Shown: one piece after another, positions 63,889 to 64,000 of the stretch
Numbering within the stretch: position 1 is the stretch's first letter
Layout: each line of letters opens with the position of its first letter
Source of the DNA: Auanema rhodensis
Taxonomy: Eukaryota; Nematoda; Chromadorea; Rhabditida; Rhabditidae
Reading direction: 5' to 3'
NCBI GenBank assembly: GCA_964057225.1
Contig: OZ059897.1
Location: forward strand, 22,072,001 to 22,136,000
Length of the DNA stretch: 64,000 nt
Notes under the pieces: model-generated
Database searches by the model: none
Seen by the model: only the letters and a program-made list of their open reading frames with translations
What the model was told of the DNA's origin: nothing
Program-made: the position numbers and the translations under genes

Positions 63889-64000
63889 TATTAGTCTAAA
63901 AACAAATTTTTATTGATATTGGTTCATGGTAACCATGACTTTGAAATTTACGTGAACTTTAATTTATGCTAATTAAATGTACACGTGATGTGCACTTGGT
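63889..64000 (+). repeat. Partial monomer 364 cut by the window edge
   Basis: First 112 bases of a GGTT monomer, in register and unchanged from the reference, ending after GTGCAC. The array therefore continues beyond the window. Confidence 0.95.

Larger units (their letters stand above)
1..64000 (+). repeat. 176-bp satellite DNA array, 363.6 monomers, head-to-tail
   Basis: The whole window is one tandem array. The monomer starts at base 1 (beginning tattagtcta) and recurs every 176 bases: 177, 1761, 5985, 23585, 37841 and 63889 all start a monomer. No net length change occurs from end to end, all monomers share one orientation, and no foreign sequence interrupts them. Monomers differ mostly by zero to four substitutions, concentrated at positions 33, 34, 36, 58-60, 89, 137-138, 147 and 167-168. 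Consensus G+C is about 32 %. Length near 176 bp, AT richness, homogeneity and HOR structure fit a centromeric or pericentromeric satellite, which is inference since no flanking sequence is visible. The family was not recognised. There are no genes: every frame on both strands is closed within about 110 nt, and because 176 is not a multiple of 3 each frame meets the stops of all three phases. Confidence 0.98.

Noticed and set aside
1-64000. CRISPR array
   Set aside because: Repeats are contiguous 176-bp units without unique spacers, and no cas-like gene is present. Variation between units is by scattered substitutions, not by whole unrelated spacers.
1-64000. Protein-coding repeat or long ORF
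   Set aside because: Consensus stop codons close all frames within about 108 nt (plus) and 99 nt (minus). A 176-bp unit shifts frame at every copy, so no frame can stay open.
1-64000. Honeybee AluI satellite or Brassica CentBr, both reported with about 176-bp units
   Set aside because: The match is only in length. The consensus has no AGCT, so it would not be cut by AluI, and no HindIII site. I do not recognise the sequence as either family; a database search would decide.
1-64000. Transposon or retroelement insertion, telomere repeats, rRNA or tRNA genes
   Set aside because: No break in the 176-bp register and no non-satellite sequence was found anywhere, so there is no room for an inserted element or RNA gene.
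1-64000. Wholly artificial duplication by the assembler
   Set aside because: Cannot be excluded from sequence alone. However, each block has its own private variants (for example T23C in 249, A38T in 328, T160C in 203), which a simple copying artefact would not produce. The two cleanest blocks (5985-11968 and 37841-42768) remain the ones to verify with reads.

Overview
The whole 64,000-base window is one uninterrupted tandem array of a 176-bp satellite. It holds 363 complete monomers plus the first 112 bases of a 364th, all head-to-tail on the same strand. If monomer n is taken to start at 176(n-1)+1, the first base of the window starts monomer 1 and the register still holds at 63889. I therefore see no net insertion or deletion anywhere. 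I found no gene, RNA gene, transposon, CRISPR array or unique sequence. In the consensus, the longest stop-to-stop stretch is about 108 nt on the plus strand and about 99 nt on the minus strand, so the array has no coding capacity. Consensus G+C is 56/176, about 32 %.

This is nuclear DNA of a eukaryote. A kilobase-scale array of near-identical monomers of nucleosome-plus-linker length, organised in higher-order repeats (HORs), is typical of centromeric or pericentromeric heterochromatin. I cannot name the species. CpG is not depleted (5 per monomer, about 4.4 expected), which mildly argues against heavy germline CpG methylation. There is no CENP-B box. Instead the monomer is full of short dyad symmetries, including two CACGTG hexamers and a third ACGTG core, with centres 33 and 32 bp apart.

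Layout, by diagnostic substitutions (positions are within the 176-bp monomer). 1-5984: family with T108A and A155G, 5- to 8-monomer periodicities. 5985-11968: tandem duplication of a 17-monomer block. 11617-15664: 5- and 11-monomer periodicities. 15313-20768: 15-monomer block duplicated, ending in a 3-monomer duplication, with further partial copies at 23585-25696 and 26401-27984. 20769-23584: low-diversity stretch. 28865-37840: mixed, with 2- and 4-monomer duplications. 37841-45584: 14-monomer duplication followed by a 7-monomer duplication. 46113-56496: 4- and 8/9-monomer patterns. 56497-60368: clean 11-monomer duplication (6+5). 60369-64000: 3-monomer duplication and mixed monomers.

The array reads as a record of repeated unequal exchange in multiples of one monomer. 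Several chimeric monomers let exchange points be placed inside the monomer. Monomer classes are named here by bases 33-36: GGTT (the commonest), GGTG, GCTT and AGTT.
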